A stretch of 64,000 nucleotides of DNA from NCBI GenBank assembly GCA_041287425.1, contig JBEULG010000016.1, forward strand, positions 67,860 through 131,859. The letters are read 5' to 3'. The stretch comes from JAFGSI01 sp041287425 (GTDB lineage: Bacteria > Chloroflexota > Anaerolineae > Anaerolineales > Villigracilaceae). The translations under genes and the position numbers were made by a program. This document shows positions 9,059 through 18,346 of the stretch, piece after piece; within the stretch, counting starts at the first letter, position 1, and every line of letters starts with the position of its first letter. The notes beneath the pieces were generated by a model that saw nothing but the letters and a program-made list of their open reading frames with translations, ran no database searches and was not told the origin of the DNA.

Positions 9059-10151
9059 GGTGTCCTCTCCTCTTCTTGGCCAGAGCGAGCAATTCGCCGG
9101 CGATTTCTTTGGCCGCGCCGGGGTGCGCCAGCCGGCGCATGCAGCCCCGCATCGATTCCAGCCGCTCCGGCGTTTGCAGAATGGCGCGCACGGTGGGCAG
9201 GAGAGTCTCGCTCAACAGGCTGTCCTCCAGAGTCACGGCCGCACCCATGCGGGTCAAATAGGCGGCGTTGACCTTCTGGTAGTGCCAGGCGTGCGGATAA
9301 GGGACCAGGATGGCCGGCAAGCCGAAGAGCGGATACTCGCCCAGGGCCGAGGCCCCGCCGCGCGAGAGAACCAGGTCGGCGGCAGCCAGCACCGCGCCCA
9401 TCTCCTCGTGCAGATACGGGTAGAGGTGGTAACGCGCCAGTTGAGCCTCGCTCAGGCTGCGGGTGCGCGCCTCGACCTCCGGCCAGTCGAGTTCGCCGGT
9501 GATGTGCACCACCTGAGCCAGTTCGAGCAGCCCCGGCAGGGAATCCAGTACGGCATGATTGATGGAACGCGCCCCCTTCGAGCCGCCGGTGACGAGCAGC
9601 ACCGGCTCCGTCTCGCTCAGCCCCAACGCCTGACGGCCGGTCCGACGCGTCCAGCCGGTCAATTCGCGACGGACGGGGTAGCCGGTCAGCCGCAGACGGG
9701 CCGGGCGGCGGAAGAAACGAGCCGACTCTTCGACCGTGATGCAGATGCGGCTGGCAAAGCGCGCCAGCGTGCGCAGCGCCAGGCCAGGTTCGATATCCGG
9801 CACGTACAGCAGGCTGGGGATGCGCCAGCCAGCCAGCGCCATCGGCACGGCCACGTAGCCGCCGGTGAAGAACAGCACATCTGGGCGATACTCGTCCAGG
9901 ATGCGGCGGGCAGCGAAGAAGCCACGCGTCAGCCGCCACAGGTTGCCCGGCAGAGCACGCAGACCCACACCGTGGACACCGGCGGCTGGGATGGCTTTGA
10001 AAGGCACACCGGCCCGCTGGACCAGCCCGGCCTCCATACCGCCTTCTCCGCCCACCCACAGCGTCTCGAGGCTATCGCTCAGGGCTTGCAGGACGGCCAG
10101 GGCGGGATACACGCCGCCGCCGGTCCCGCCGGCGCAGATCAACAGACGCAC
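9051..10151 (-). CDS. murG: UDP-N-acetylglucosamine--MurNAc-(pentapeptide)-pyrophosphoryl-undecaprenol GlcNAc transferase
   Basis: 366 aa. GT28 enzyme making lipid II on the inner membrane face. The N-terminal Gly loop is RLLICAGGTGGGVYPALAV, with a second, FFTGGYVAVPMALAGW. The C-terminal donor domain shows LLVTGGSKGARSINHAV and LVLSRGGASALGEYPLFGLP, then ILVPYPHAWHYQKVNA. The start is fixed by the first Gly loop, which forces an 80-nt overlap with the ftsW end. Confidence 0.95.
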   Translation of the reverse strand: MRLLICAGGTGGGVYPALAVLQALSDSLETLWVGGEGGMEAGLVQRAGVPFKAIPAAGVHGVGLRALPGNLWRLTRGFFAARRILDEYRPDVLFFTGGYVAVPMALAGWRIPSLLYVPDIEPGLALRTLARFASRICITVEESARFFRRPARLRLTGYPVRRELTGWTRRTGRQALGLSETEPVLLVTGGSKGARSINHAVLDSLPGLLELAQVVHITGELDWPEVEARTRSLSEAQLARYHLYPYLHEEMGAVLAAADLVLSRGGASALGEYPLFGLPAILVPYPHAWHYQKVNAAYLTRMGAAVTLEDSLLSETLLPTVRAILQTPERLESMRGCMRRLAHPGAAKEIAGELLALAKKRRGHRG

Positions 10152-11337
10152 GATACGACCTCCAGGTAGAATCCGCCGGGACGAGGCCCAGGGCGGTGGA
10201 ACGCGAAACGCTCAACAGGATTCCAATCGCCGCCAGCGAGGAGATGAGGCTCGAACCGCCGGCGCTGACAAAGGGCAAAGCGTTGCCGGCAAAGGGCAGC
10301 AGACCGACCATGACGGCCATGTTGATGCCCGCTTCGATGACAATCCAGACCGTCGCTCCGCCAGCCAGCAGCGCGCCGAGCATATCGGGGGCCTGGGCGG
10401 CGATTTTCAAACCGCGCCACAGGATGATGCCGTATAACAGGAACAATCCCAACGCGCCCGCCAGTCCGAGTTCCTCCACCACGACGGCGAAGATGCTGTC
10501 GGTGGGGGGCACCGGCAGGCCGGTCAACTTGGTGCTGGCGCGCCCGATGCCAACCCCGAACCAGCCGCCGCGAATGATGGCGCTCAGGGAGCGGCGCACC
10601 TGGTAATCGGACTGGATGGGGTCGCGCAGACCGGCCAGGTAGGAGACCAGGCGCGCCCGTCCGGTGGCGCTGAATTGCACCACCAGCCAGCCGACTGCCA
10701 GAGCCACCACCATGAACAAGACCATCTGGCGCAGTTCGCCGCCAGCCAGGAAGAAGAGGATGCCACCCAGCATGAAGATGGTGATGGTGGCGCTCAAATC
10801 GGGCTGGATGTAAATCAGACCGCCGACAATGCCCAGGATGACCGCCAGGGGAATCAGTCCCAATTGAGCATCGTGCAGATGTTCGCGCTTGCTGTATAAC
10901 CAGACGGAAAGGTAAATAATGGTCACCAGTTTGGCCAATTCGGAGGGCTGCACCGAACCGCCGAAGAAAGAACGCACCGCCCCGAAACGCACCTCGTTGT
11001 TAATCAGCACGCCGATGAGCAACAGGATGGTCACGCCCATGACGGGGACGGCCAGTTTGCGCCAGAGGCGGTAGTCGCTACGCGCCAGGACGGCACAGAT
11101 GACCGCCCCAATCACCATCCACAGAATTTGTTTTTTGAACATGTAGCCGGGGTCGGCATAGACCAGCAGAGAGAAATCGGCGCTGGCCGAATAGAGCATC
11201 AGCAGCCCGAAGGTGCCGAGGGCAATCACCGCCAGCAACAAGGGGATGTCCAGGCCGAGGGGCGCCGGGCGGCGGAGGGCCGAGGCCGTCCGCGCCGCGC
11301 CGGGGTTGGGTGGATTCACGAAAGTTCCAATACCCAT
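10072..11337 (-). CDS. ftsW: SEDS-family peptidoglycan glycosyltransferase FtsW
   Basis: 421 aa, about ten membrane helices. SEDS polymerase of septal glycan, partner of FtsI. Hallmarks are GGSVQPSELAKLVTIIYL, IYIQPDLSATITI with the catalytic-type Asp, YQVRRSLSAIIRGGWFGVGIG, PPTDSIFAVVVEELGLAG and NALPFVSAGGSSLISSL. The C-terminus is an Arg-rich tail lying within the first 80 nt of murG in another frame. ATG 11337 has GGAGAGG before it and overlaps murD by 22 nt; GTG 11319 would give a 4-nt GTGA overlap. Called ftsW rather than rodA from position. Confidence 0.92.
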   Translation of the reverse strand: MGIGTFVNPPNPGAARTASALRRPAPLGLDIPLLLAVIALGTFGLLMLYSASADFSLLVYADPGYMFKKQILWMVIGAVICAVLARSDYRLWRKLAVPVMGVTILLLIGVLINNEVRFGAVRSFFGGSVQPSELAKLVTIIYLSVWLYSKREHLHDAQLGLIPLAVILGIVGGLIYIQPDLSATITIFMLGGILFFLAGGELRQMVLFMVVALAVGWLVVQFSATGRARLVSYLAGLRDPIQSDYQVRRSLSAIIRGGWFGVGIGRASTKLTGLPVPPTDSIFAVVVEELGLAGALGLFLLYGIILWRGLKIAAQAPDMLGALLAGGATVWIVIEAGINMAVMVGLLPFAGNALPFVSAGGSSLISSLAAIGILLSVSRSTALGLVPADSTWRSYRASVDLRRRDRRRRVSRPGRPASPER

Positions 11338-12701
11338 TTGCAGAACGCCTCTCCACGTTCTTCAAAATCGCGGAATTCGTCGAAGGAGGTGCCTCCCGGC
11401 GAGAGCAGGACAACCCGGCCGGGTTGCGCGAGTCGAGCCGCCGCCTCGACGGCCGCCCGCAGACCGGGGCAGCGCTGCAGACCGAACGTCTGCCCGCCGC
11501 CCTGCTGTTGGAGGACGGCTTCAATTTTGGCGGCCGCCTCGCCGAACACAATAACGTGTTCGACGCGTCGGGCCACCAGTTCGGCCAGCGGCTCCCAGGG
11601 CAGGTTTTTGTCGCGGCCGCCCAGCAACAGGATGATGGGTTCGTCGAAGGAGCGGATAGCGGCCATCGTCCGCTCAGGGGCGGTGGCAATCGAGTCGTTG
11701 TACCAGGCTGCGCCGCGGTAGGTGCGCACGTATTGCAGGCGGTGGGGCACGCCGCCGAAATCCTGCACTCCGGCCAGGATGGAGCGGCGGGGCAGGCCGG
11801 CCGCACAGGCAATTGCGCAGGCGGCCATGACGTTCAGGCGGTTGTGCTCGCCGCGCAGCCGGATGGTATCCTGCTTGAGAAGGGTGGATTCCTTCCCCTG
11901 GGCGCGCAGGCAGATGCGCCCTTTCCGCAAGAAGACGCCCTCGCCGTCTTCGGGCAGGGGGGTAAAACCGAAGGACAGCAGCCGCCCCCGTACCTGACCG
12001 CGCAGCCCCCAGGCGCCAGGGTCGTCGCGGCCGAGGATGGCGATGTCCTCCGCTCGCTGATAGGCCAGGATGCGGGCCTTGGCGGCAGTGTAGGCCTCCA
12101 TCGTGCCGTGACGGTCGAGGTGATTGGGCGTGATGTTCAGGATGACGGCCACATTCGGCGAGAGGGTCATCTGCTCGAGTTGGAAACTGGAAATTTCCAG
12201 GATGGCCAGGTCATCGGGGCGCATTTCGTCCACGTAATTCAGCAGCGGGTCGCCGATGTTGCCGCCGACATAGACGCGCCGCCTGCCGCCCTCGAAGGCG
12301 GCCCGGGCGATGCGCCCGACCAGCGTGGTGGTGGTCGTCTTGCCGGCCGAGCCGGTGATGCCGATGGTCGGGCAAGGGACGGCTTCCATGAAAACTTGCG
12401 TGTCGTTGGTCAGCGGCAGGCCGCGCCGGATGGCTTCCTGCACCAGCGGCAAACTGAGCGGGATGCCGCCCGAAATGCACAGCACATCGGTCGTCTCGAG
12501 CAGACTGAGCGGGTGGTCGCCGAGCACCCAGCGAATGGGCAGGTCGGCCAGGGCGGCCTGGGCGGAGACCATCTCCTCGGCCACGCGGCGGTCGTTCAGG
12601 GTCACGCTGGCGCCGTGACGCGCCAGATAGCGCGCCGCCGCCTGTCCCTGACGGGCGCCTCCCAGGATGGTCACGCGTTTGCCGGTCCAGTCTGTGGTCA
12701 T
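11316..12701 (-). CDS. murD: UDP-N-acetylmuramoylalanine--D-glutamate ligase
   Basis: 461 aa. Adds D-Glu to UDP-MurNAc-L-Ala. It begins GKRVTILGGARQGQAAARYL, has the P-loop TIGITGSAGKTTTT and then AILEISSFQLEQM and ILNITPNHLDRHGTMEAY, the carbamoyl-Lys and metal-site region of MurD. LRGEHNRLNVMAA and HRLQYVRTYRGAAWYNDSIATAPE follow, and LLLGGRDKNLPWEPL is the MurD C-terminal signature. It starts 1 nt after the mraY stop and overlaps the ftsW start. Confidence 0.96.
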   Translation of the reverse strand: MTTDWTGKRVTILGGARQGQAAARYLARHGASVTLNDRRVAEEMVSAQAALADLPIRWVLGDHPLSLLETTDVLCISGGIPLSLPLVQEAIRRGLPLTNDTQVFMEAVPCPTIGITGSAGKTTTTTLVGRIARAAFEGGRRRVYVGGNIGDPLLNYVDEMRPDDLAILEISSFQLEQMTLSPNVAVILNITPNHLDRHGTMEAYTAAKARILAYQRAEDIAILGRDDPGAWGLRGQVRGRLLSFGFTPLPEDGEGVFLRKGRICLRAQGKESTLLKQDTIRLRGEHNRLNVMAACAIACAAGLPRRSILAGVQDFGGVPHRLQYVRTYRGAAWYNDSIATAPERTMAAIRSFDEPIILLLGGRDKNLPWEPLAELVARRVEHVIVFGEAAAKIEAVLQQQGGGQTFGLQRCPGLRAAVEAAARLAQPGRVVLLSPGGTSFDEFRDFEERGEAFCKWVLELS

Positions 12702-12702
12702 G

Positions 12703-13695
12703 TCACACCAGCGCCAGGCCCACGCCCAGCATCGCGCCCAGCAGGCCGATGAGCCAGAATCGTTGGACGATTTGCATCTCCGACCAGCCCAGCAGTTCGA
12801 AGTGCAGATGGATGGGCGCCATTTTGAAGAAGCGGCGGCCTTTGGTCAATTTGAAATAGACAATCTGAATCACATCGCTCAACGCCTCGCTGAAAGGGAT
12901 GACGGCAATGATGGGCAGCAGCGCCCACTGACCGGTCATCAGGGCGATGACGGCGATCGAGGCGCCGAGCGAAAGCGAACCGGTATCGCCCATGAACAAT
13001 TGGGCAGGATGCACGTTGAACCACAAAAAACCGAACAGGGCGCCCACCATGGTAAAGCAGAAACGGGCGATGAAGACCTGCCCCTGCATAATGGCGATGC
13101 CGCCGTAGGCAGCAAAGATAGTCGCCGAAATCAGGCCGGCCAGGCCGTCCAACCCATCGGTGAAATTGATGGCATTGGTCATGCTGACGATGACGAAGGC
13201 GGCGATGGGAACGTACCAGACGCCCAATTCGACTTCGCCCTGGCGGCCCGGCAGGAACAAATCGGGCACATCGAGGATGTACTTCAGGGCGAAGGCCACG
13301 CCCAGCGCCAGCACAATCTGGGCCAGGAATTTGGTGCGGATGCGCAGCCCGCTGCCTTTGCGCCTGCCGCGAATCCCTTCCCAGTCGTCCAGGGCGCCCA
13401 AGACGGCGTAGACGAACATGGCGGCCAGCGGCATCAGCACGGAGCGGCCAAGCACCTTCATGCCAATCAGGCTGACGGCGTTGAGCAAAATGGTCAGCAG
13501 CGCCACCGGCAGGATAATCATCACGCCGCCCATGGTAGGCGTGCCCATTTTCGTAAAATGGCGGCCCGGCTCCTCGACACGGATGATTTTGCCGATCTTG
13601 AAATGGCGCAGGATGCGCAAAAGCGGCCCGCCCCAAATAACGGTCATCATGAAGGCCAGGCTGGCCAGGCTCAGGACAAAGGGCGTTTCGCTCAT
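12703..13695 (-). CDS. mraY: Phospho-N-acetylmuramoyl-pentapeptide-transferase
   Basis: 330 aa, about ten membrane helices. Transfers phospho-MurNAc-pentapeptide to undecaprenyl phosphate, making lipid I. Signatures are HFTKMGTPTMGGVMII, the Asp pair in VLGALDDWEGIRGRRKGSGL, NAINFTDGLDGLAG and FMGDTGSLSLGA, then the C-terminal KMAPIHLHFELLGWSE with the HHH-type motif. The chosen ATG overlaps the murF stop as ATGA. A longer ORF begins at 13821 inside murF and is not credible. Confidence 0.96.
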   Translation of the reverse strand: MSETPFVLSLASLAFMMTVIWGGPLLRILRHFKIGKIIRVEEPGRHFTKMGTPTMGGVMIILPVALLTILLNAVSLIGMKVLGRSVLMPLAAMFVYAVLGALDDWEGIRGRRKGSGLRIRTKFLAQIVLALGVAFALKYILDVPDLFLPGRQGEVELGVWYVPIAAFVIVSMTNAINFTDGLDGLAGLISATIFAAYGGIAIMQGQVFIARFCFTMVGALFGFLWFNVHPAQLFMGDTGSLSLGASIAVIALMTGQWALLPIIAVIPFSEALSDVIQIVYFKLTKGRRFFKMAPIHLHFELLGWSEMQIVQRFWLIGLLGAMLGVGLALV

Positions 13696-15107
13696 TCGGC
13701 CGCCTCCAGAGCCGTGACGATGCGATCCATGCGGATGCCACGCGAACCCTTGACCAGTACCACGTCCGATTCGCCCAGCATTTCCAACAGGCGGGCGACC
13801 GCCTGGTCGGTAGTCTCGCATTCATGCACCGCGGTGGACCTCAGGCCGGCCTGCCGGGCGGCGGCGGCGATGATGCGGGCGCGCTCGCCGACGGTGATCA
13901 GCAGATCGGCCACCTCGGCCGCCCGCACCCCGACCATCTCATGGCCGGCGCGTTCGTAGGGGCCGAGTTCGAGCATGTCGCCCAGGACGGCCACCTTGCG
14001 GCCCTCCAGTTCGGCCAGCAGGTTCAGAGCGGCCAGCATCGATTCGGGCGAGGCGTTGTAGGTGTCATCGAGCAGCAGCGCCCCGCTGTGGGTGCGGACG
14101 GCCACCAGCCGCAACTGGGTGTGCCCCTGGCGCAAGCCGGTCAAGATTTCCTGCCAGGTCAATCCTTCGGCCAGGCCCACCGCCGCCGCCCGCAAGGCGG
14201 TGTGTACCGAGTGCTGGCCGATGAGCGGGACGCGCACGTGGAGCGTGTCTGTGCCGTAATGCATCCGAAAGCGGATGCCTTCCAACCCCAACCCTTCGAC
14301 CTCGTCGGCCCACAGATGAGCCTGCGGGTCGAGGCCGTAATACAGGATGCGCGCCCGGGTCAATTCGGCCATCGGCCGCACCCACGGATCGTCGTAGTTT
14401 AGGACGGCCACGCCCTCCGGAGCAGGGGGCAGCGCCTGAATCAGTTCAGATTTGCCGCGCGCAATCGCCTCTTGCGAGCCGGCCCGCTCGGCATGGACGG
14501 TGCCGATGTTGGTTATCACGCCGACTTGCGGCAGGGCGATGTCGCACAGGAAGGCGATCTCGCCGGGGACATAGAAGCCCATCTCCAGCACAGCCCGTTC
14601 GTGCCCGGCGCTCAGGTGCAGTATGGTCAGCGGCAGGCCGATTTCGTTGTTCAGGTTGCCGGGGTTCTTCAACGTGCGGTAGCGCATGCTCAGGACCTCG
14701 GCTACCAGTTCTTTGGTGGTTGATTTGCCCACCGAGCCGGTGATTCCGATGACGCGCAGATTCAATTTGCGCCGCCAGAAGCGGGCGATTTGTTGCAGCG
14801 CCGTCAGCGTGTTTTCGACCCGCAGGCAGACGGGCAAGTGGTTCAGCACTTCGAGCGAGGCGAGCGGGCCGCGCAGGTCGAGGGTCGGGTAGGCCTCTTT
14901 CAGGTCGCGCTGGATGAGGGCAAAGGAGGCCCCGCGCCGGAAGGCGTCGGCGACGAAGTCGTGACCGTCGAGGCGTTCGCCGGCCAAGGCCACGAACAGG
15001 CTGCCGGGGATGACCTGCCGCGAGTCGATGGCCGCCTCGGTGATGACAGTTTCGGCGGAGGGACGGGTGTGCGTCAGGGCTTCGAGTACGTCGGCCAACG
15101 TCAACAC
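13692..15107 (-). CDS. murF: UDP-N-acetylmuramoyl-tripeptide--D-alanyl-D-alanine ligase
   Basis: 471 aa. Adds D-Ala-D-Ala to the UDP-MurNAc tripeptide. The N-terminal substrate domain contains AAIDSRQVIPGSLFVAL, and the P-loop is GITGSVGKSTTKELVAEVL. Then come KNPGNLNNEIGLPLTIL, ITNIGTVHAERAGS, LIGQHSVHTALRAAA and DDTYNASPESMLAAL, the last being a strong MurF marker. Adjacent to ftsI, where murE often lies in other genomes; no murE is present. A 4-nt overlap couples it to mraY. Confidence 0.96.
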   Translation of the reverse strand: MLTLADVLEALTHTRPSAETVITEAAIDSRQVIPGSLFVALAGERLDGHDFVADAFRRGASFALIQRDLKEAYPTLDLRGPLASLEVLNHLPVCLRVENTLTALQQIARFWRRKLNLRVIGITGSVGKSTTKELVAEVLSMRYRTLKNPGNLNNEIGLPLTILHLSAGHERAVLEMGFYVPGEIAFLCDIALPQVGVITNIGTVHAERAGSQEAIARGKSELIQALPPAPEGVAVLNYDDPWVRPMAELTRARILYYGLDPQAHLWADEVEGLGLEGIRFRMHYGTDTLHVRVPLIGQHSVHTALRAAAVGLAEGLTWQEILTGLRQGHTQLRLVAVRTHSGALLLDDTYNASPESMLAALNLLAELEGRKVAVLGDMLELGPYERAGHEMVGVRAAEVADLLITVGERARIIAAAARQAGLRSTAVHECETTDQAVARLLEMLGESDVVLVKGSRGIRMDRIVTALEAAE

Positions 15108-15114
15108 AGGGACC

Positions 15115-16863
15115 TCACTCTCCTCCTGTCGCTTGCAGGCGGATGTCGTCCGGCGGGATGTTCATCAGCACGACCAGTTGTTCGACCATCTGGCGGAAGA
15201 CCGGCGCGGCCACCTGGGAAGCCCAGGGCGAGGCGGTGGGGCGTTCGAGCCAGATGTAAACGAGGAAGCGCGGGTCGTCCACCGGCCCCCAGCCGATGAA
15301 CGAGGCGTTGGTCTGGTAAGGATCGTAACCGTAGGCGGTCGGGATTTGGGCGGTGCCGGTCTTGCCGGCCAGGGTGTAGCCGGGGACGCTGGCCAGCGAG
15401 GTCTCGTTGCTGAGCGATTCGACCAGCATCTGATTGAGGAGGTGAGCCGTTTCGGGCGAGATGGGCCGCCCCACGATTTGGGTGGACATGTTGCGCTGCT
15501 GGCCGTCTTGCACCATGGCGTAGAGAACATGCGGATAGACCATGCGCCCCTGGTTGGCAATAGCCGAACCGGCCATGACCATCTGGATGGGGGTGACGGC
15601 GACGCCCTGGCCAAAAGCGTTGGTCCCCAGGTCAATCGGATACCAGTCATTGTCGCCGGGCAGTTTCAGGCGGCCGGGGTTCTCGCCGGCCAGGTCGATG
15701 CCGGTCGTGTGGCCGAGGCCGAAATTCTGCATGTAATCGTAAAAGACGTCAGCGCCCATCTCGACGGCCGTCCAGGCCAGGCAGACATTGAGCGAGTGCT
15801 GCAAGCAGCCGGTCATGTCCTGGTAACCCCAGGCGCCGCCGTCCCAGTTGTGGATGTAACCGCCGCCGACGATGATCGTGCCGGTGTCGAGGAAGACGGT
15901 ATCCGGCGTGACCGTGCCGCTGTCGAGGGCGGCCGCCATGGTCAGGATTTTCAGCACCGAGCCGGGTTCGTAGGCCTGGCTGATGGCCCGGTTGAAGGGC
16001 GTCTCACCGATGAAGATTTGCTCATATTCCCAGTAGTGGTTGAGGTCCATGCGCGGGGTGGTCGCCATCGCCAGGATTTCGCCGGTTTGGGGATCCATGA
16101 CGATGATGACGCCCGAACGCGCCCCATAGGTCTGCAAGGCGCTGTCGAGAGTCTGTTCGGCAGCCGCCTGAATCTGGCGATCGAGAGTCAGAATCAGCGT
16201 CGCGCCGGGGGGAATATCCGGCAGTTCTTCGGCCCGGTTCGGGTCGGACGGCACCCACAGGGTCACCGGCACGCCCGCCAGCAGACTATCGTACTTCTCC
16301 TCGATTCCGTAATAACCCTGCCCTTCGCGGGTGGTAAACCCGATCACGTTCGAGGCCAGAGCGCCCTCCGGGTAACTGCGCTCCAAATGCGGGACAAAGC
16401 GCAGCCCGGCCAGGCTCTGCCCGGAAGGGTCGTTGACCAGCACCTGCTGGAGTTCGATCAGTTTGTCGGCCTGTTCGGGCGGCACGTGGTCGGCCAGCAC
16501 CACGTAGAGGACGTCGTCCGCCGGCTGGGTGATTTGGGTCAGGACGGTGTTGTAATCCAGCCCCAGGTAAATGCTGGCAGCCAGGGCAACGCTTTCGGGG
16601 TCGCGCACGGCTTGCAGGTCCACGCCGATTTCGTAGATGGTGCGATTGCCGGCCAGCAGGTTGCCGTTGCGGTCGTAGATTTCGCCACGGGCAGGATAGT
16701 AGGTCACCCAGGCGCCGTCGTAAGGGTCATGCTCGACCAGCCAGGCGCGGGCCTGCGGATCGGCCTGGATGCGGACCATCTGAAACAGGATTCCGCTGCC
16801 GAGCAGGGCCAGCAGGAAGGTGAGGACGCTGAAACGCCAGGCATGAGGGTTGTGCATGGTCAC
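15115..16863 (-). CDS. ftsI: Septal penicillin-binding protein (FtsI/PBP2-like transpeptidase)
   Basis: 582 aa. Bitopic peptidoglycan transpeptidase of the divisome. One membrane helix near residues 12-30, then the pedestal domain with PARGEIYDRNGNLLA. The catalytic motifs are EPGSVLK (Ser302, Lys305), SLN (357-359) and KTGT (from Lys501). The C-terminus ends close to the transpeptidase domain with no PASTA repeats. Start overlaps the ftsL stop by 4 nt (ATGA). Forms the usual pair with FtsW further along the operon. Confidence 0.93.
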   Translation of the reverse strand: MTMHNPHAWRFSVLTFLLALLGSGILFQMVRIQADPQARAWLVEHDPYDGAWVTYYPARGEIYDRNGNLLAGNRTIYEIGVDLQAVRDPESVALAASIYLGLDYNTVLTQITQPADDVLYVVLADHVPPEQADKLIELQQVLVNDPSGQSLAGLRFVPHLERSYPEGALASNVIGFTTREGQGYYGIEEKYDSLLAGVPVTLWVPSDPNRAEELPDIPPGATLILTLDRQIQAAAEQTLDSALQTYGARSGVIIVMDPQTGEILAMATTPRMDLNHYWEYEQIFIGETPFNRAISQAYEPGSVLKILTMAAALDSGTVTPDTVFLDTGTIIVGGGYIHNWDGGAWGYQDMTGCLQHSLNVCLAWTAVEMGADVFYDYMQNFGLGHTTGIDLAGENPGRLKLPGDNDWYPIDLGTNAFGQGVAVTPIQMVMAGSAIANQGRMVYPHVLYAMVQDGQQRNMSTQIVGRPISPETAHLLNQMLVESLSNETSLASVPGYTLAGKTGTAQIPTAYGYDPYQTNASFIGWGPVDDPRFLVYIWLERPTASPWASQVAAPVFRQMVEQLVVLMNIPPDDIRLQATGGE

Positions 16864-17342
16864 CTTGTGGTGGTCTGGTTCGAGGCGGTCAGTTGGTCAG
16901 AGAACCACTCGAGCAGCGATTGGCGATAGGCCGGCAGGAGAAGGCTGACCGGCGCAGGCGGCGCGCTGCGAGCGAGATTCACCGGCGCAGGCGGCTGATA
17001 GCCAGGAGCAACAATATACAGAATCTCATCGGCCCGGGCCGGGTGAAAGCCCATGGCCAGGGCGCGCTCCCGCATGGTGCTGTAGGAGGTCAGGTTGGCC
17101 AGTTGAGTCTCCAGGTCAGCGTTGACCCGGCGGGCGTTGAGGATTTCGTCCTGGAGGAATTGCAGTTCGCGGCCGGCCAGGGCGGTGCGGGTGGTGATAT
17201 TCAGGTGCAAACCGGCCATCAGGGTCACCACCACCAAGCCAAGCAAAAAAAGGCCAAGCCACTGGCGTTGTACACGCCAGGGGGCCTGTTGCACCTTGCG
17301 GGCAATTCCTGTGACGTTGTCCATAGCGTCAATCCGTGTCAT
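16860..17342 (-). CDS. ftsL: FtsL/FtsB-like bitopic division protein
   Basis: 160 aa. Short basic cytoplasmic N-terminus, one membrane helix (LGLFLLGLVVVTLMAGLHL), then a coiled coil (RELQFLQDEILNARRVNADLETQLANLTSY) with the RERALAMGFHPARADEILYI segment typical of FtsL proteins. A Pro/Ala-rich outer tail follows, longer than usual. Sequence alone is weak for this family; position between rsmH and ftsI, topology and coiled coil support the name. ATG 17342 is preferred, with ATG 17324 possible; neither has a strong Shine-Dalgarno. Confidence 0.75.
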   Translation of the reverse strand: MTRIDAMDNVTGIARKVQQAPWRVQRQWLGLFLLGLVVVTLMAGLHLNITTRTALAGRELQFLQDEILNARRVNADLETQLANLTSYSTMRERALAMGFHPARADEILYIVAPGYQPPAPVNLARSAPPAPVSLLLPAYRQSLLEWFSDQLTASNQTTTR

Positions 17343-17427
17343 GCAAGGATAATTTCGCTGTGCGTGATGCTGCACCTCCGTTCTGCTGGGACTGAAGTTC
17401 AGTCGCAGATGAGCCAACACCCATTGG

Positions 17428-18336
17428 CTAGATTTTCTCGGCTATTCTCAACCTCGCGCTGCGAGCGCGGGGATTACGAGCAATTTCTTCTCCGCCCGGC
17501 GTAATCGGCCGCCGGACGATTTCTCTGAGCGTCGCTTTGTGCCCGCAAGTGCAGACCGGCTGACGGGGCGGGCAGAGGCAGTCGCGGCTTTCGCGGCGAA
17601 AGAATTCCTTGACCAGGCGATCCTCCAACGAGTGGAAGGCGATCACCGCCAGCCGTCCGCCCGGAGCGAGGACATTCGCCGCCTGCGGCAGGGCTTCCTC
17701 CAGCGCCTCCAGTTCGCCGTTGACGGCGATGCGCAGGGCCTGGAAGGTGCGCGTGGCCGGATGGTGGGGGCCGCGCCGTCCGACCGTTCGCTCGATGAGA
17801 TCGGCCAGGGCGCGGGTGCCTGCCAGCGGACGGTTCCGAACGATGGCCTGGGCGATGCGCCGGGCAGCAGGCTCCTCGCCGTAGCGGTACAAAATGGCGG
17901 CCAGTTCCTGCTCCGGCCAGGCGTTGACCATCTCGGCGGCGGTCAGCGGCCCGTCGGGGTCGAAGCGCATGTCCAACGGCCCGTCGGCCAGGAAGGAAAA
18001 GCCGCGCTCCGGCGTGTCAAATTGCATCGAGGAGGCGCCCAGGTCGAGCAGGATGCCGTCAACGGCTTCCCAGCCCAGGAGGGCAATCTGCTCAGGGATG
18101 CGGGTGTAGGAGGCCTTCTTTAACCAAGCACGCTCCCCAAAGGGAGCGAGTTTCTGGCGGGCCAGGGCCAGCGCCTGGGGGTCCACATCCAGACCGAGGA
18201 GCAAGCCTCCCGGACGGCTGGCCTCCAGGATACCGGCTGCGTGACCGCCGGCGCCGACCGTCCCATCCACGTAACGTCCTCCATCTTTCGGGCGTAAAGC
18301 GTGTATAATTTCCTGGTAAAGTACGGGTTCGTGCAC
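17428..18336 (-). CDS. rsmH: 16S rRNA (cytosine(1402)-N(4))-methyltransferase
   Basis: 302 aa. SAM-dependent N4-methylation of C1402 in 16S rRNA, cytoplasmic. It has HEPVLYQEIIHAL at the N-terminus, YVDGTVGAGGHAAGIL as SAM motif I, ILLDLGASSMQFD, then ERGFSFLADGPLDMRFD, and the C-terminal AFHSLEDRLVKEFF. GTG 18336 is chosen because RsmH proteins start just before HxPVL and GAGAG lies upstream. ATG 18387 would overlap mraZ by 41 nt and add 17 residues. A Cys cluster (CLCPPRQPVCTCGHK) is normal for the family. Confidence 0.94.
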   Translation of the reverse strand: MHEPVLYQEIIHALRPKDGGRYVDGTVGAGGHAAGILEASRPGGLLLGLDVDPQALALARQKLAPFGERAWLKKASYTRIPEQIALLGWEAVDGILLDLGASSMQFDTPERGFSFLADGPLDMRFDPDGPLTAAEMVNAWPEQELAAILYRYGEEPAARRIAQAIVRNRPLAGTRALADLIERTVGRRGPHHPATRTFQALRIAVNGELEALEEALPQAANVLAPGGRLAVIAFHSLEDRLVKEFFRRESRDCLCPPRQPVCTCGHKATLREIVRRPITPGGEEIARNPRARSARLRIAEKI

Positions 18337-18346
18337 GCCGGTTCTC

